64,000 bases of DNA from Anaerolineaceae bacterium (GCA_002699125.1 PABI01000136.1:62001-126000), one strand, 5' to 3'; positions 9,035 through 17,737 are shown, counted from the stretch's first letter. The notes: a model not told the origin generated them from the letters alone. Numbers and translations: made by a program.

Positions 9035-10342
9035 TCAGAGAGCAGAGTCAAAAAATGGGGACACCACTACCCGAAACCCGAAGCGGTCGAAGACGAGGTT
9101 CGGAAAGAGCCTAAAGCGGGCCCCGCAGCGCCCCCATTGGTGTGCCTTATCATTAAATGCGCCCCCTTTCCACACGCGATATACATTGAATCCACCGGCC
9201 AAGTTTTCCCGACCATCATCGGCTTGATACGGTTGTAGATATTCCTTCTTCTTCTCATCCTGCCAGCGTGTCTGGCACCATTCATTGACGTTGCCGCTCA
9301 TATCCTGGGTGCCAGACACTGCCGTATCCCCCGAAAACATGCCCACAACCGTGGTTCACTCTAGCCCCACTTCTTCGGTGTTGGGGCTAGGCCGTCCTGC
9401 CATGCCTCTCCCCAGAAGTAGGTACGGCCGTCCGTGTGTCGCGCGGCCCGCTCCCACTTGGCTTCCGTGGGCAGCCGATACGGTTTGCCCGTTGTTTCTG
9501 CCAGCCAGCGTACGTAGGCCACTGCCTCATACCAGCTCACCCCTACCCGTGGCTGGTTGGGCAAGGTAAAGCCACCATAATCGCGGGTGCCGCTTCTATT
9601 TCCTTACAGCGCACCCGCCAAACAGAGCGCCACGAAGTTAACAAAGGGGCTTTTGCCGCTGCCGGGGTCACCCAGCAACACCAGCTGTTTGTGCCGATTG
9701 AGCTGTTCCAAAGCCGAGAGGCGGCGCGGCGCAGCGCCTGGGGGACCATCTTCTCCGGATCGAGTATCTGCTTCGTCTGGCTGCCCATAACCAGATCGCC
9801 CTGAACACTCCCCTGAACAATGACACCGCCTGGGCCGACAACTGTGTTGTTGTCGCCTTGCACAATGATGCCGCTGCCAATCAAGGTAGCGTGATAGCGT
9901 GGCAGGTTGCCAAGCCGGGCAAGCTCTTGTACAAGCTGTTGGCCAAGGGCTTGCCACTCAAGCTCTGGTAAGGCAGTCTGGGCATTGGGGATGGCCTCCA
10001 ACGTTTCCAGCACCTGGTCAACGGCAGCGCGACTCTCTTCGTGGGTCAGGGGGCGTGCTCTTGAAGCCAGTCCAGCACGTCGGCCTCAGTTGGCGTCTGA
10101 CCACGACTGGCAGCCTCATACCACTTTTGTATCTAGCTGGCCAGCAGGTTACCGCCCACACCACCCGCCACGCTGCCCCGGGCCATGATGTCAGCGGCTG
10201 GCCAGTCTGGGCAGCTGCGCTCACGTATTCGAATAGCGGCCATAAAGTCAGGCTGGTTAAAGCGCCGTAAGCAACAAATCCGGCGTCTTGAGATCGCCTG
10301 CCCAGCCAACGAGCAAGCTCCCGGTATTTTTCTTTGGCTCAT
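9035..10342 (-). pseudogene. Decayed NACHT-type NTPase fused to an FGE/sulfatase-modifying domain
   Basis: Several minus-strand frames join into one broken gene. From its 5' side: a helical piece (EADVLDWLQEHAPLTHEESR), a beta-solenoid-like stretch (IVQGDNNTVVGPGGVIVQGS), then a P-loop (LLGDPGSGKSPFVNFVALCL), then an FGE-like C-terminus (RVGVSWYEAVAYVRWLAETT; LPTEAKWERAAR; DMSGNVNEWCQT). The frame changes several times and an in-frame stop lies near 10133. The body of the NTPase between the P-loop and the FGE part is missing, so an internal deletion joined the two ends. NACHT-FGE and related multi-domain proteins are common conflict or signalling proteins in Chloroflexota and cyanobacteria. 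What is left cannot be functional. Confidence 0.7.
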
Positions 10343-10487
10343 TTTTCCAACGGGTTATGGTGAAATCCATGCGTACCCTCCATATAGCATAATGGCGACA
10401 TCATACCACAATGTTGAGGTACACCAGAGGTTGTTACGGATTGTTGAAAATTTAGGGGATTTACTGGCCCAAAAATATCTACCTGAC

Positions 10488-11270
10488 TCAGTGAGAAGCC
10501 AAACCAGCCAACTCCCGTGCCCGCTGCAAACACCGCGAAAAGACAAGCCAACCCAGGCCAAGCAACCCCATTGTCTGTAAAGTTAGTCCAGCTAATTCTG
10601 CGGTATTTAAGAACCCAGGTGTAAGCGTTAATTGACGCAGCAGTGAGATACCCCAGGTCATTGGGAAGCCATATTTCAAGACGGTGAAAATCATGCCCAG
10701 GCCATCCAGCGGCACCAAAGCCCCAGACAGCAGCAAAGCCAGATTACCAATCACGCTGCTAATGCTGCTGACGCTTTTGTAGAGCAGCGCCAGGCCAGCA
10801 AGAGCAAAGCCAACACCGCAGCTGCCTAATAACAGCAGCAGCGTGACAAAGGCCGTGCCGGGCGTAAACGACAGCGTTAAGCCCAAGAGCAATGACAGTA
10901 CGGTGCCTAACAAGGCGGTTTCCAGCCCTAAACGGAGCATCATGACAACAGTTCGCAGAACAAGGGTTTTCTCGAAAGCGACGGCAGTCAGCATAACATT
11001 TTCCAGCGTACCCAAAACAGATTCTTCCTCCACCATTGTGGGCATAGCCACCATTAGCTTCATGCACAGATACCAAACCAGAAAACCAATGAGGGATTGC
11101 AACTGCCGGGCGGTGCCATAGCCATTGCCGTAACGGGCAGCCAGGCTGTCAAACAACAGCATCAAAACAGGGAAGATAACCGCGTGAACCACAACGGAGC
11201 TAATCGTGCTCCAGCGATATGAACGCCACAAAGCGGCAAACCGCTGTGCTTCATTCACAAATAAGACCAT
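10488..11270 (-). CDS. ABC-2 type transporter permease (second subunit)
   Basis: The 260-residue protein has about six membrane segments and the general look of ABC-2 permeases. It includes a hallmark-like stretch (GNLALLLSGALVPLDGLG) that is nearly the same in the neighbouring permease (LTGALAPLDG). The N-terminal NEAQRFAALWRSYRWSTI cytoplasmic helix is typical. It is the last gene of the cassette that starts with the response regulator at 17.7 kb. With the ATPase at 12109-13074 and the other permease it would form a heterodimeric exporter, for a peptide or lipid, or for self-immunity. Substrate unknown; export of the processed pheromone is an attractive guess. Confidence 0.85.
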   Translation of the reverse strand: MVLFVNEAQRFAALWRSYRWSTISSVVVHAVIFPVLMLLFDSLAARYGNGYGTARQLQSLIGFLVWYLCMKLMVAMPTMVEEESVLGTLENVMLTAVAFEKTLVLRTVVMMLRLGLETALLGTVLSLLLGLTLSFTPGTAFVTLLLLLGSCGVGFALAGLALLYKSVSSISSVIGNLALLLSGALVPLDGLGMIFTVLKYGFPMTWGISLLRQLTLTPGFLNTAELAGLTLQTMGLLGLGWLVFSRCLQRARELAGLASH

Positions 11271-11317
11271 ATTTGATCCTCATAAAAGCAAGGCAGTTAG
11301 TTACTGCACAAATCGGT

Positions 11318-12112
11318 TTAATAGTGCGCCAGGGAGCCTTCCAAAACGGCTCGCTTCTGTGCCCATCGCATAAGTGATAAGCCAGCAATCACGTACCCCA
11401 CCGTATTGAGCAAAAACCAGCCAAATTGCGGACGGCTCAGAATTTCTGCCAGAGGCACATTGTCAATCGCCAACGTCCGCATCAGCTCTATTCCGCCAGA
11501 CAGCGGCAAGAATTGGCTCAATGGATAAAGGATGGGAATACCATCAAGCGGAGCCAAAGCGCCTGTCAAAAAAAGCAATGTGGTGCCTATTGGCATTACG
11601 ATTGGTGAGACATTCTTATAGATAAGGTGCAGGCCCGCCAGACCAAAAGATAGACCTTGCACTCCCAATATGGTTAGAAAGTAAATGGGCAAAACAGAGG
11701 GGACAAAGGGAAAAGGTATTTGCAGCAATGGCATAATTATCAAGGCCATGCCCAAGGTACGAAGGGTATAGAAAAGCACCAGCACAAGGCCGCGAGCAAA
11801 CAAGATGATGACTGCCGGATAGTAGCTCAACCAGACCTGCTCTAAAGTCCCGTACCCGGCATCCACGGCCACAGAGCCACTCATTTCTACCATGCAGCCG
11901 CCAGCCACGCGCCAGGTGAGGTAGCCAATCAGGGCGGAAAGTCGTGCCCACCCATCAAAGTTCCCTTCGCTAATGAGATCAAATAGGCCAGCGACAATGA
12001 GAAAGCCCAGAATAAAAAAGAGCTGATCAGCCAGCAGCGTCACCCAATAAGAGCGGGCAATGCGCCACTGTTTATCCCATTCGGCTTGTACAAGTTCGAG
12101 GAACTGGCTCAT
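11318..12112 (-). CDS. ABC-2 type transporter permease (first subunit)
   Basis: The 264-residue protein has an N-terminal amphipathic stretch (FLELVQAEWDKQWRIARSYW) and about six membrane helices, as in ABC-2 permeases of the NatB or daunorubicin-resistance kind. Its start overlaps the stop of the ATPase gene by 4 nt, and the other permease follows after 47 bp, so the three form one transcription unit. The two permeases are clearly related to each other, especially around PLDGIPILYPLSQFLPLSGG, which suggests an old duplication into a heterodimer. Confidence 0.85.
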   Translation of the reverse strand: MSQFLELVQAEWDKQWRIARSYWVTLLADQLFFILGFLIVAGLFDLISEGNFDGWARLSALIGYLTWRVAGGCMVEMSGSVAVDAGYGTLEQVWLSYYPAVIILFARGLVLVLFYTLRTLGMALIIMPLLQIPFPFVPSVLPIYFLTILGVQGLSFGLAGLHLIYKNVSPIVMPIGTTLLFLTGALAPLDGIPILYPLSQFLPLSGGIELMRTLAIDNVPLAEILSRPQFGWFLLNTVGYVIAGLSLMRWAQKRAVLEGSLAHY

Positions 12113-13074
12113 ACTGTCACCGAGGGCGCTTCCAGCAGGCGCAAGAACAGTTCTTCCAGATTTGCTTCACGCCGCTCAATGCGATTTACCACATAAGCAT
12201 GGGCATCCAAATCAGCAAAGAGCTGCAAGATCTGTTGTTGCGAAGCGTCTGGCCAGGCCAGAACGGTGGCTTCTTTTTGGTGGGCTATCTTGAGATTGTC
12301 ATATTTATGCTCAAACCAGCGCACATCTCCTTCCCCCATCACCCCATTAAGCCATATTTCAACGGCCGTGTCTTTAGGGAATTGGTATCGCAGTGTATTG
12401 GTATCGCCATGAGCAATCGTTTGCCCGCCGTTCATAATCAATATCTGGCTGGCCAGTCGTTCCGCCAGCGCCATCATGTGGGTGGTCAACAGGATTGCTT
12501 TTCCCTGCTCGGCCAATTCGACGATGATGGTTTCCACCAGCTTGGCGGCCTGCACGTCCAGGCCCAGCGTTGGCTCATCTAGCAATAGACTGTCAGGCTC
12601 ATGCAGAAGGGCCGCGGCAATGGCGACCTTCTGCTGCATTCCCCGGCTAAAGAAGCGAACTTCTTTGTGGGCCACATCCTGCAAATCCAGTCGATTCAGC
12701 CAGAATTCTATCCGCTGCTCTAGCTCCTGCTTGGGCACGCCCCGCAAAGTGCCAAAGTAGCGCAGATTTGCCGTGGGTGATAATCGCCAATAGATGTTTC
12801 GGGCACCTTCCAACACAGCCCCTAAATGGGGCATGGCTCGCTGTCGCTGCCAGGGAACGGCCGTATCATAGCCACAAACCAAAGCCTGGCCGGTAGTAGG
12901 GGTAATCAGGCCCAACAGCATTTTGATGGTAGTTGTTTTGCCTGCGCCATTTGGACCGAGAAGCGCCACAATTTCTCCGGGTTGGAGGGTGAAAGAAATG
13001 TCAGCGACAGCCGGTTCTGGCTTGCCTGTGTAGATTTTTGTCAGGTTGTGGAGATCAACGATTGGTGTTGTCAC
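12109..13074 (-). CDS. ABC transporter ATP-binding protein
   Basis: The 321-residue protein has all nucleotide-binding motifs: Walker A GPNGAGKTTT, a signature-like FFSRGMQQKVAIAAALL (signature loop SRGMQ), Walker B LLLDEPTLGLD, and the switch histidine in LLTTHMM. A C-terminal accessory domain of about 90 residues follows, as in drug or lipid exporters of the DrrA/NatA class. The start is GTG at 13074, with AGGAATTCAA before it. It follows the sensor kinase after 44 bp. That gap contains the words GGATGAACGCAGATGACGC, a dispersed repeat type often seen in Chloroflexota intergenic DNA. It energises the two permeases that follow. Confidence 0.92.
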   Translation of the reverse strand: MTTPIVDLHNLTKIYTGKPEPAVADISFTLQPGEIVALLGPNGAGKTTTIKMLLGLITPTTGQALVCGYDTAVPWQRQRAMPHLGAVLEGARNIYWRLSPTANLRYFGTLRGVPKQELEQRIEFWLNRLDLQDVAHKEVRFFSRGMQQKVAIAAALLHEPDSLLLDEPTLGLDVQAAKLVETIIVELAEQGKAILLTTHMMALAERLASQILIMNGGQTIAHGDTNTLRYQFPKDTAVEIWLNGVMGEGDVRWFEHKYDNLKIAHQKEATVLAWPDASQQQILQLFADLDAHAYVVNRIERREANLEELFLRLLEAPSVTV

Positions 13075-13118
13075 TTGAATTCCTTTTTGGACGCGGATGA
13101 ACGCAGATGACGCAGATT

Positions 13119-15476
13119 TCAGATTGGGATCGGGCAGGCTAAATGAACGACTGTGCCAGTTGGCTTTCCGGCTTCAATACGCAATACGCCATCAACCAAC
13201 CTGGCCCATTCATGCATGCCGACAATGCCTAAATGGTGCTGGCGAATCAGTTCACTCACAGATTGCCCGTTGAGGTTGGCTCCTGGTCCGTCGTCAATAA
13301 CCGTGAGATTCAGTTTTTCCTGTGACAGCGAAAGTGCGATCTTAGCCTGCGCCTTTGGGGCATGTTTCACGATGTTGTGCAAGGCTTCGGTTAAAATCCG
13401 GCAAATGGCCGTTGCCAGCTCATGATCAACGATTGTAGACTGAGACTCGTTGTGTATAGAAACGGCCGTTTCCAGCCCGTAAGCATCATGAAAATGATTG
13501 GCAATCTCGCGGATGGCCAGTTCAATGCCTTGTTCGCGGGAAGGTGGATACAAACCGGCACAGATTTCACGCAAGGTGCTGGCGGCTGTGCGCAAGTGAG
13601 CAGCTGCTTTTTGCAGAACGGCCGTTATGCTTTCCTTTTGCTCCGCTTCCGCCACAACCTGGTCGATTACACTTGTGGCATAGGTAATGCGCTGCAAAGG
13701 CTCATCGTGGATTTGCAGAGACAGCTTTTTGCGCTCCTGTTCCTGCACGGCCAGCAGCTGCCGGGACAGCTTGCGGGTGGATTCAAACAAAGTAATGTTT
13801 TCACTGCCCACCGCCAATACCCCCGCTGCCTGGGTGAGGAAGTTCACCTGCCGGGCGTTGAAGAAACCGTCGGCTCCTGGCCGGGATAAGGCCAGAACAC
13901 CGATGAACTCCTGGCGAATGCACACGGGGATGAGCAATTCCGCCCAGCTAAAGGCAGAGAGCAATGTTCCGTGCTGTTGGCTATCTTCATGGCGGGAGCG
14001 TAAAAGTGGCTTTTGGAGTTTGGCTACACTTTGGGGAACGGTCGTTGGCCAGGCAGTGGCATTTCCTACCGGCACCAGCTTCCCAGTATCGTCTTTTAAA
14101 GCTAAAAGAACCTGCGGTATGTCCAGCTTGCGGGCAACGGCCGTTACCATATTTTCCAGCGTGGCCATTTCAGGCCGAGCAGAAAGCGTCAGCGCTAACT
14201 CGGCCAGGGATTCCTGACTTAACACGATATTGCCGTAGATCACCTGTTGCACAAACCGGCTGATGGGCTCGCTGGCGTACAGTGTCAGCAGCAATGTGGG
14301 GAAAAAGATCACGGTCGCTGGAGCCAGGACATCTGATCCCGGTAGCTGCAGCCAGCGCTGCACCAGATAAAGCCCCCCAGTGTAGAAAACAAAAACCAGT
14401 AGAGAAAGCAAAACCAGGTAGATGACCCGGCTAAAAAAGAGGTCAAGCCCCAAAAATCCGTTGCGGTAGATGACAAACAAGTAGCCGGCGGGAATGAAAA
14501 GCATCAAAGCGATAGCTGCCGGAAAAGGCAGCAGGGTCACGTCCCAAATGGCGCGGGGCAGGATGGTCAAAAACATGGCAGGCAGCGTGCCAATGGCGAT
14601 AAAGATGAGCAGGATGGCCAACTGCTGTCGCAGATACGCGCCGCGTGGCAGGCGAAGCAACCGCATGGCAATAAGAAGGACACAGGTAATCAACCCCAAA
14701 GCGGAAAGGAGAAAGCCAAGTGAATAGAGGCTGGCGCCCACCAACTCTTGAAAGCTTGTTCCTTGGGGAAAAAGGACAATGACTTCGTAAACGGCCGCTA
14801 ACCCAAGAACAGCAGCAACTGTGTACAAACCGGTAAAAAGGTGGCGGATTCGTGGCGACAAGGGTCTGGAACGAGGGATGGTGCCCAGATACACCCAGGA
14901 AATAGCCTGAATAAAAATGAGAGCATGACCCGCTACCCAAACCCCAGGAGCACCTTCTAAAGAAGCTTGAATGCCAATGAGAACGGCCGCACTCAGCAGA
15001 AAAATCAAGCCTGTAGCCACCGCCTGGCGGTTATTGTACCGGGCCAGTAACAAGATGATTGTCCCCACCAGCCAACCGGCTAGAGACAAAACTGTTGCGG
15101 GCAAATAGAAACTGACGGTTGCCGAATTTAATGGTGCATCGACAAAAACGGGCACCGTGATGATTTCACTGTCTCGCTGGACAGTAAACTCGTATTCCGC
15201 TTGCAACGGAAGCGGATAAATGGGACGCATCCGCCGGGAAGTCGTGCCGTTGATTGAGAGGACTCTATCCCCGGCCTGCAAACTACTTTCCGGTTCGGGC
15301 ATTTGGATAATCAGCTGCGAATCCGGCCGCCAGAGAAAGTCAGGCCCACCATAGGGCACATAGAACCAGAGGTAGATAATGCCGTACAAAACAAAGAGGA
15401 GCGTTACGGCCGTTATTATCAAACGCCCCTGGAATATCGTTTTATAAAGTTGATTCGCTATATTGTTGGGAGACAT
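13119..15476 (-). CDS. ComP-like membrane sensor histidine kinase
   Basis: The 785-residue protein matches Bacillus ComP in order of parts. A first membrane helix is followed by an extracellular PDZ-like loop (SLQAGDRVLSING, about residues 45-110), then seven or eight more helices, then a GAF-like cytoplasmic domain (about 450-570). A HisKA_3 dimerisation region follows with phosphoacceptor His near residue 590 (SLQIHDEPLQRI), then an HATPase_c domain with the N box (ALHNIVKHA), DDGPGANL and a second G box near GIVGMHEWARLVDG. The start overlaps the ComQ-like gene by 35 nt; a longer start at 15527 is possible. In Bacillus this kinase senses the isoprenylated ComX peptide and phosphorylates ComA. 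The same function here is inferred from the neighbours. Confidence 0.82.
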   Translation of the reverse strand: MSPNNIANQLYKTIFQGRLIITAVTLLFVLYGIIYLWFYVPYGGPDFLWRPDSQLIIQMPEPESSLQAGDRVLSINGTTSRRMRPIYPLPLQAEYEFTVQRDSEIITVPVFVDAPLNSATVSFYLPATVLSLAGWLVGTIILLLARYNNRQAVATGLIFLLSAAVLIGIQASLEGAPGVWVAGHALIFIQAISWVYLGTIPRSRPLSPRIRHLFTGLYTVAAVLGLAAVYEVIVLFPQGTSFQELVGASLYSLGFLLSALGLITCVLLIAMRLLRLPRGAYLRQQLAILLIFIAIGTLPAMFLTILPRAIWDVTLLPFPAAIALMLFIPAGYLFVIYRNGFLGLDLFFSRVIYLVLLSLLVFVFYTGGLYLVQRWLQLPGSDVLAPATVIFFPTLLLTLYASEPISRFVQQVIYGNIVLSQESLAELALTLSARPEMATLENMVTAVARKLDIPQVLLALKDDTGKLVPVGNATAWPTTVPQSVAKLQKPLLRSRHEDSQQHGTLLSAFSWAELLIPVCIRQEFIGVLALSRPGADGFFNARQVNFLTQAAGVLAVGSENITLFESTRKLSRQLLAVQEQERKKLSLQIHDEPLQRITYATSVIDQVVAEAEQKESITAVLQKAAAHLRTAASTLREICAGLYPPSREQGIELAIREIANHFHDAYGLETAVSIHNESQSTIVDHELATAICRILTEALHNIVKHAPKAQAKIALSLSQEKLNLTVIDDGPGANLNGQSVSELIRQHHLGIVGMHEWARLVDGVLRIEAGKPTGTVVHLACPIPI

Positions 15477-16431
15477 AGGCCACCAAATGGATTTTATTTT
15501 CTGTTGGGAACTGGTCAAGAGCGGCAATGGCTCGCTGCTGGTAAGCCCCCGCGACTTGCAGGCTCCAGGTTAAGGAGCCAAGTTCGTTAACTTGAGCCAC
15601 AACTTCTTGTATTTGGTCAGGGCACTGACCCCTGGCACTGTTCAAATCAGCGATCAAGGCTGGTCGGCGTTCATCCTCTAATTGAGCTAGCGCATGAAGC
15701 ACAGGCAATGTCCACTCACCGCGCACCAGGTCCTCAGCTAAATCGGTGTAATCATCAACGATTTGGAGCATCATGCCGGTATTCAGGCCATAGCTGTAGA
15801 GGGCTTCGCAAGTTTGGGGACTTGATTCATGCGAACCATGTTCGGGTGAACAACGTTCGTGCGCACCATGTTCGCTGGTAGCCATATACCCACCCGCCCA
15901 GGTACCAAGGGCAAAAACCATCCCTGTCTTGGCCGCTATTGCTTTGAAATAATCTTCAACGGAGGGGTTGGCAGAATCGGAGGTTTTTTGTTGCACTTTA
16001 GCAGCCAGGGCCAATGCTTGATTAAACTTCTGGCTAATTTCTCGATAAACCAATTCTTTTTGGATATACGCGAGGGCTGTATTGGCAGCACCCATGGCAA
16101 AAAGGGCGTAGGAGAGGGCTGTTGCACGGCCGTTTTGCTGCCAGACACTCTGTTTTCCCTGATCATCAGCCAAATCATCAAGTACTCTGCCAGCCAAGAT
16201 ATGTAATATCCAGGCAGATGAAACCGGGAAGGCATCTTCAGATTCGCCACCTGCTGCCCTGTAAGCTAACAAAGGCAGCGAGTCGATGTAGGCAGTATAC
16301 GAATGGCCTCTTCGGTGGGCGTAAGTGGCAAACAGGGCATCAAACTCCCCCCACCCCAGCGGCTCCAAGATGGTATCCTGAATGAAACGATAGCTATCAG
16401 CGGCAATTTGAGAGATGGATTGTTCAGGCAT
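15442..16431 (-). CDS. ComQ-like isoprenyl transferase (polyprenyl synthase fold)
   Basis: The 329-residue protein has the trans-isoprenyl diphosphate synthase fold with both aspartate-rich motifs: DDLAD at residues 85-89 and DDYTD at 226-230. It differs from housekeeping geranylgeranyl synthases and sits between a pre-peptide gene and a ComP-like kinase, as ComQ does in Bacillus. ComQ attaches a farnesyl or geranyl group to a tryptophan of pre-ComX and helps process it. A short repetitive insert at about residues 183-206 (SEHGAHERCSPEHGSHESSP), encoded by repeated CCATGTTCG words, lies in the loop before the second motif. If it were an ordinary lipid-biosynthesis synthase, one would not expect this setting. 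A stem-loop separates it from the pre-peptide gene. Confidence 0.75.
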   Translation of the reverse strand: MPEQSISQIAADSYRFIQDTILEPLGWGEFDALFATYAHRRGHSYTAYIDSLPLLAYRAAGGESEDAFPVSSAWILHILAGRVLDDLADDQGKQSVWQQNGRATALSYALFAMGAANTALAYIQKELVYREISQKFNQALALAAKVQQKTSDSANPSVEDYFKAIAAKTGMVFALGTWAGGYMATSEHGAHERCSPEHGSHESSPQTCEALYSYGLNTGMMLQIVDDYTDLAEDLVRGEWTLPVLHALAQLEDERRPALIADLNSARGQCPDQIQEVVAQVNELGSLTWSLQVAGAYQQRAIAALDQFPTENKIHLVAYVSQQYSESTL

Positions 16432-16471
16432 GTGGTTTGGGCAGCAGCGTTAGTTTTGATGATAAGGTAAA

Positions 16472-16499
16472 AGAGGCAAGAGACCCAACCCTTGCCTCT
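16472..16499 (-). terminator. Stem-loop between the ComX-like and ComQ-like genes
   Basis: A perfect 9-bp stem (AGAGGCAAG ... CTTGCCTCT) with a 10-base loop is followed on the minus strand by TTTTACC. It starts 20 bp after the stop of the 70-residue peptide. A weak terminator or attenuator here would yield more peptide message than transferase/kinase message. The stem sequence closely resembles that of the hairpin after the DNA polymerase gene at 22766-22802. Confidence 0.55.
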
Positions 16500-16518
16500 G
16501 GGATACTTTGTGAAACGA

Positions 16519-16731
16519 TTACTCAGCCCAGGCGCACTTGCCGTCGCATAATAAAATCGGCAGCTTTTTAATATCTAACGTTTCCGAGAGAGCTGTGACA
16601 TGATTTTTTACACGCTGAACCAGGTACTCTTCAATAGGCAAACCGAACATGTGAGCCAGGTTGGTGCCCTCAAGGGCGATGCTATCAATTTGCTGCTGAG
16701 ATAGGTTGAAACTGATTGCGGGGGAAGTCAT
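16519..16731 (-). CDS. ComX-like pre-pheromone peptide
   Basis: The 70-residue product has a soluble, helical leader and a C-terminus reading LCDGKCAWAE. Its only tryptophan is residue 68, third from the end, the same place as the modified Trp of B. subtilis 168 ComX (ending RQWGD). Length (55-75 residues), lack of a signal peptide, and position next to a polyprenyl-synthase-like gene and a ComP-like kinase all fit a ComX precursor. GGAG six bases before the ATG is one of the best ribosome sites in the window, as expected for an abundant small peptide. Two cysteines (C62, C66) flank the DGK turn and are not typical of Bacillus ComX; they may form a disulfide or be modified. Sequence similarity to known ComX is not expected because these peptides diverge fast. 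Confidence 0.7.
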   Translation of the reverse strand: MTSPAISFNLSQQQIDSIALEGTNLAHMFGLPIEEYLVQRVKNHVTALSETLDIKKLPILLCDGKCAWAE

Positions 16732-16783
16732 CTATTTCTCCTTTTTCTTCGATGTATTTATTTATCGACTTCAACTGATGTGT

Positions 16784-16830
16784 AAAAGCGGGAATTTTTA
16801 TGAAACAGGCGATCCGTTTCGCCCGCTTTT
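16784..16830 (-). terminator. Stem-loop with T-run upstream of the ComX-like gene
   Basis: AAAAGCGGG pairs with CCCGCTTTT, with a second inner pair GAAAC/GTTTC. Read on the minus strand the stem ends in CTTTT. It could terminate transcription from the response-regulator gene and so isolate the peptide gene under its own promoter, or act as an operator. Confidence 0.45.
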
Positions 16831-16835
16831 ACTTG

Positions 16836-16884
16836 AGCAAATCACAAGATCGTGTTTTTTGGGGAAATCTTCTCGTGATTTGCT
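16836..16884. promoter_or_regulatory. Inverted repeat upstream of the ComX-like gene
   Basis: AGCAAATCAC (16836-16845) and GTGATTTGCT (16875-16884) form a perfect 10-bp inverted repeat 105-154 bp upstream of the peptide start and 84 bp after the regulator stop. Spaced half-sites of this sort are what a dimeric NarL/LuxR-type response regulator would bind; B. subtilis ComA uses TTGCGG-n4-CCGCAA. Whether this is the operator is inference. Confidence 0.4.
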
Positions 16885-16967
16885 TAACAATCATATTAGG
16901 CATTATTTGTCTTGGAAACAGAACATCTAGTCCGTTGTAAACAGAACTCAAGTGCTGTTTTGGCCTG

Positions 16968-17693
16968 TCAAACCTCGCTCTCTAATGCGCCGAACTCAAT
17001 TTGTCCGTGTTCATTGATGGCAAACGGGATGAGTCCTTGCTGCATACAGTGGATGATACAGGCGGTTATATTGGTGACATCCAACGCCCTAAAAGCATTG
17101 TGCAAATGCCCCTTGAGCGTACTCTCTGAAATGTGCAGGTCGTTGGCAATTTGCGTGTAAGAGGCGTTAGGGTTGCGGGCAATAGCCAGAATGATTTCTT
17201 TTTGCCGTCCGGTTAGAAGGTTATCTCCAGCAACGGGCGTTGCCTGCTGGAACAAAAGCTGGCTGATTTCCTGGGAGAAGTAAACTCCGCCGTGATGAAC
17301 TGCTTCTATGGCACCAGTGAGATTTAAAGAGAGATTATCACTTTTTAGCAAATAGCCTTTTACGCCAACTTCAATAGCCTCTTGAATGACCGATTTCATG
17401 GCATATTGAGAAAGGATGATAACGGCCGTTTTAGGAAAACTTTCATTCAGTGTAACCAGTGTTGGTAAAGCAGCAAACCGCTCTTGGCGCTGTCCATCGA
17501 CAAACTGCGGCATCCCCAGGTCGAGAATGACCACGTCCGGCTGATGCTGTTCGACAAGCGTCAAAAGATGCTCGCCAACCCAGCCTTCTCCTACCAGCTT
17601 CATATCATTTCGGCTGGCGAGCGAGCTGCGAACAGCTTCACGAATTAAGGGATGGTCATCAATGGTGATTATGGTGATTGGTTCGTTGTTCAT
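16968..17693 (-). CDS. ComA-like NarL/LuxR family response regulator
   Basis: The 241-residue protein has an N-terminal receiver domain (ITIDDHPLIREA; phosphoacceptor Asp58 in VVILDLGMP; conserved Lys in GYLLKSDN). Its C-terminal LuxR-type helix-turn-helix reads LLTGRQKEIILAIARN, then SYTQIANDLHISESTLKGHL. It is the natural partner of the HisKA_3 kinase at 13.1-15.5 kb, as ComA is for ComP. Here the regulator comes first in the cassette, upstream of the peptide gene, whereas in Bacillus comA is last. The stop is followed by a 236-bp region with an inverted repeat and a hairpin before the peptide gene. Confidence 0.88.
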   Translation of the reverse strand: MNNEPITIITIDDHPLIREAVRSSLASRNDMKLVGEGWVGEHLLTLVEQHQPDVVILDLGMPQFVDGQRQERFAALPTLVTLNESFPKTAVIILSQYAMKSVIQEAIEVGVKGYLLKSDNLSLNLTGAIEAVHHGGVYFSQEISQLLFQQATPVAGDNLLTGRQKEIILAIARNPNASYTQIANDLHISESTLKGHLHNAFRALDVTNITACIIHCMQQGLIPFAINEHGQIEFGALESEV

Positions 17694-17737
17694 CAGGTCT
17701 GCAATGTCCTCTTCGATATGGGATAATTTGTAGTGGA

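Noticed and set aside
15442..16431. Housekeeping geranylgeranyl diphosphate synthase
   Set aside because: Possible from the fold alone, but position between a Trp-tailed peptide and a ComP-like kinase favours ComQ. Kept as the main alternative.
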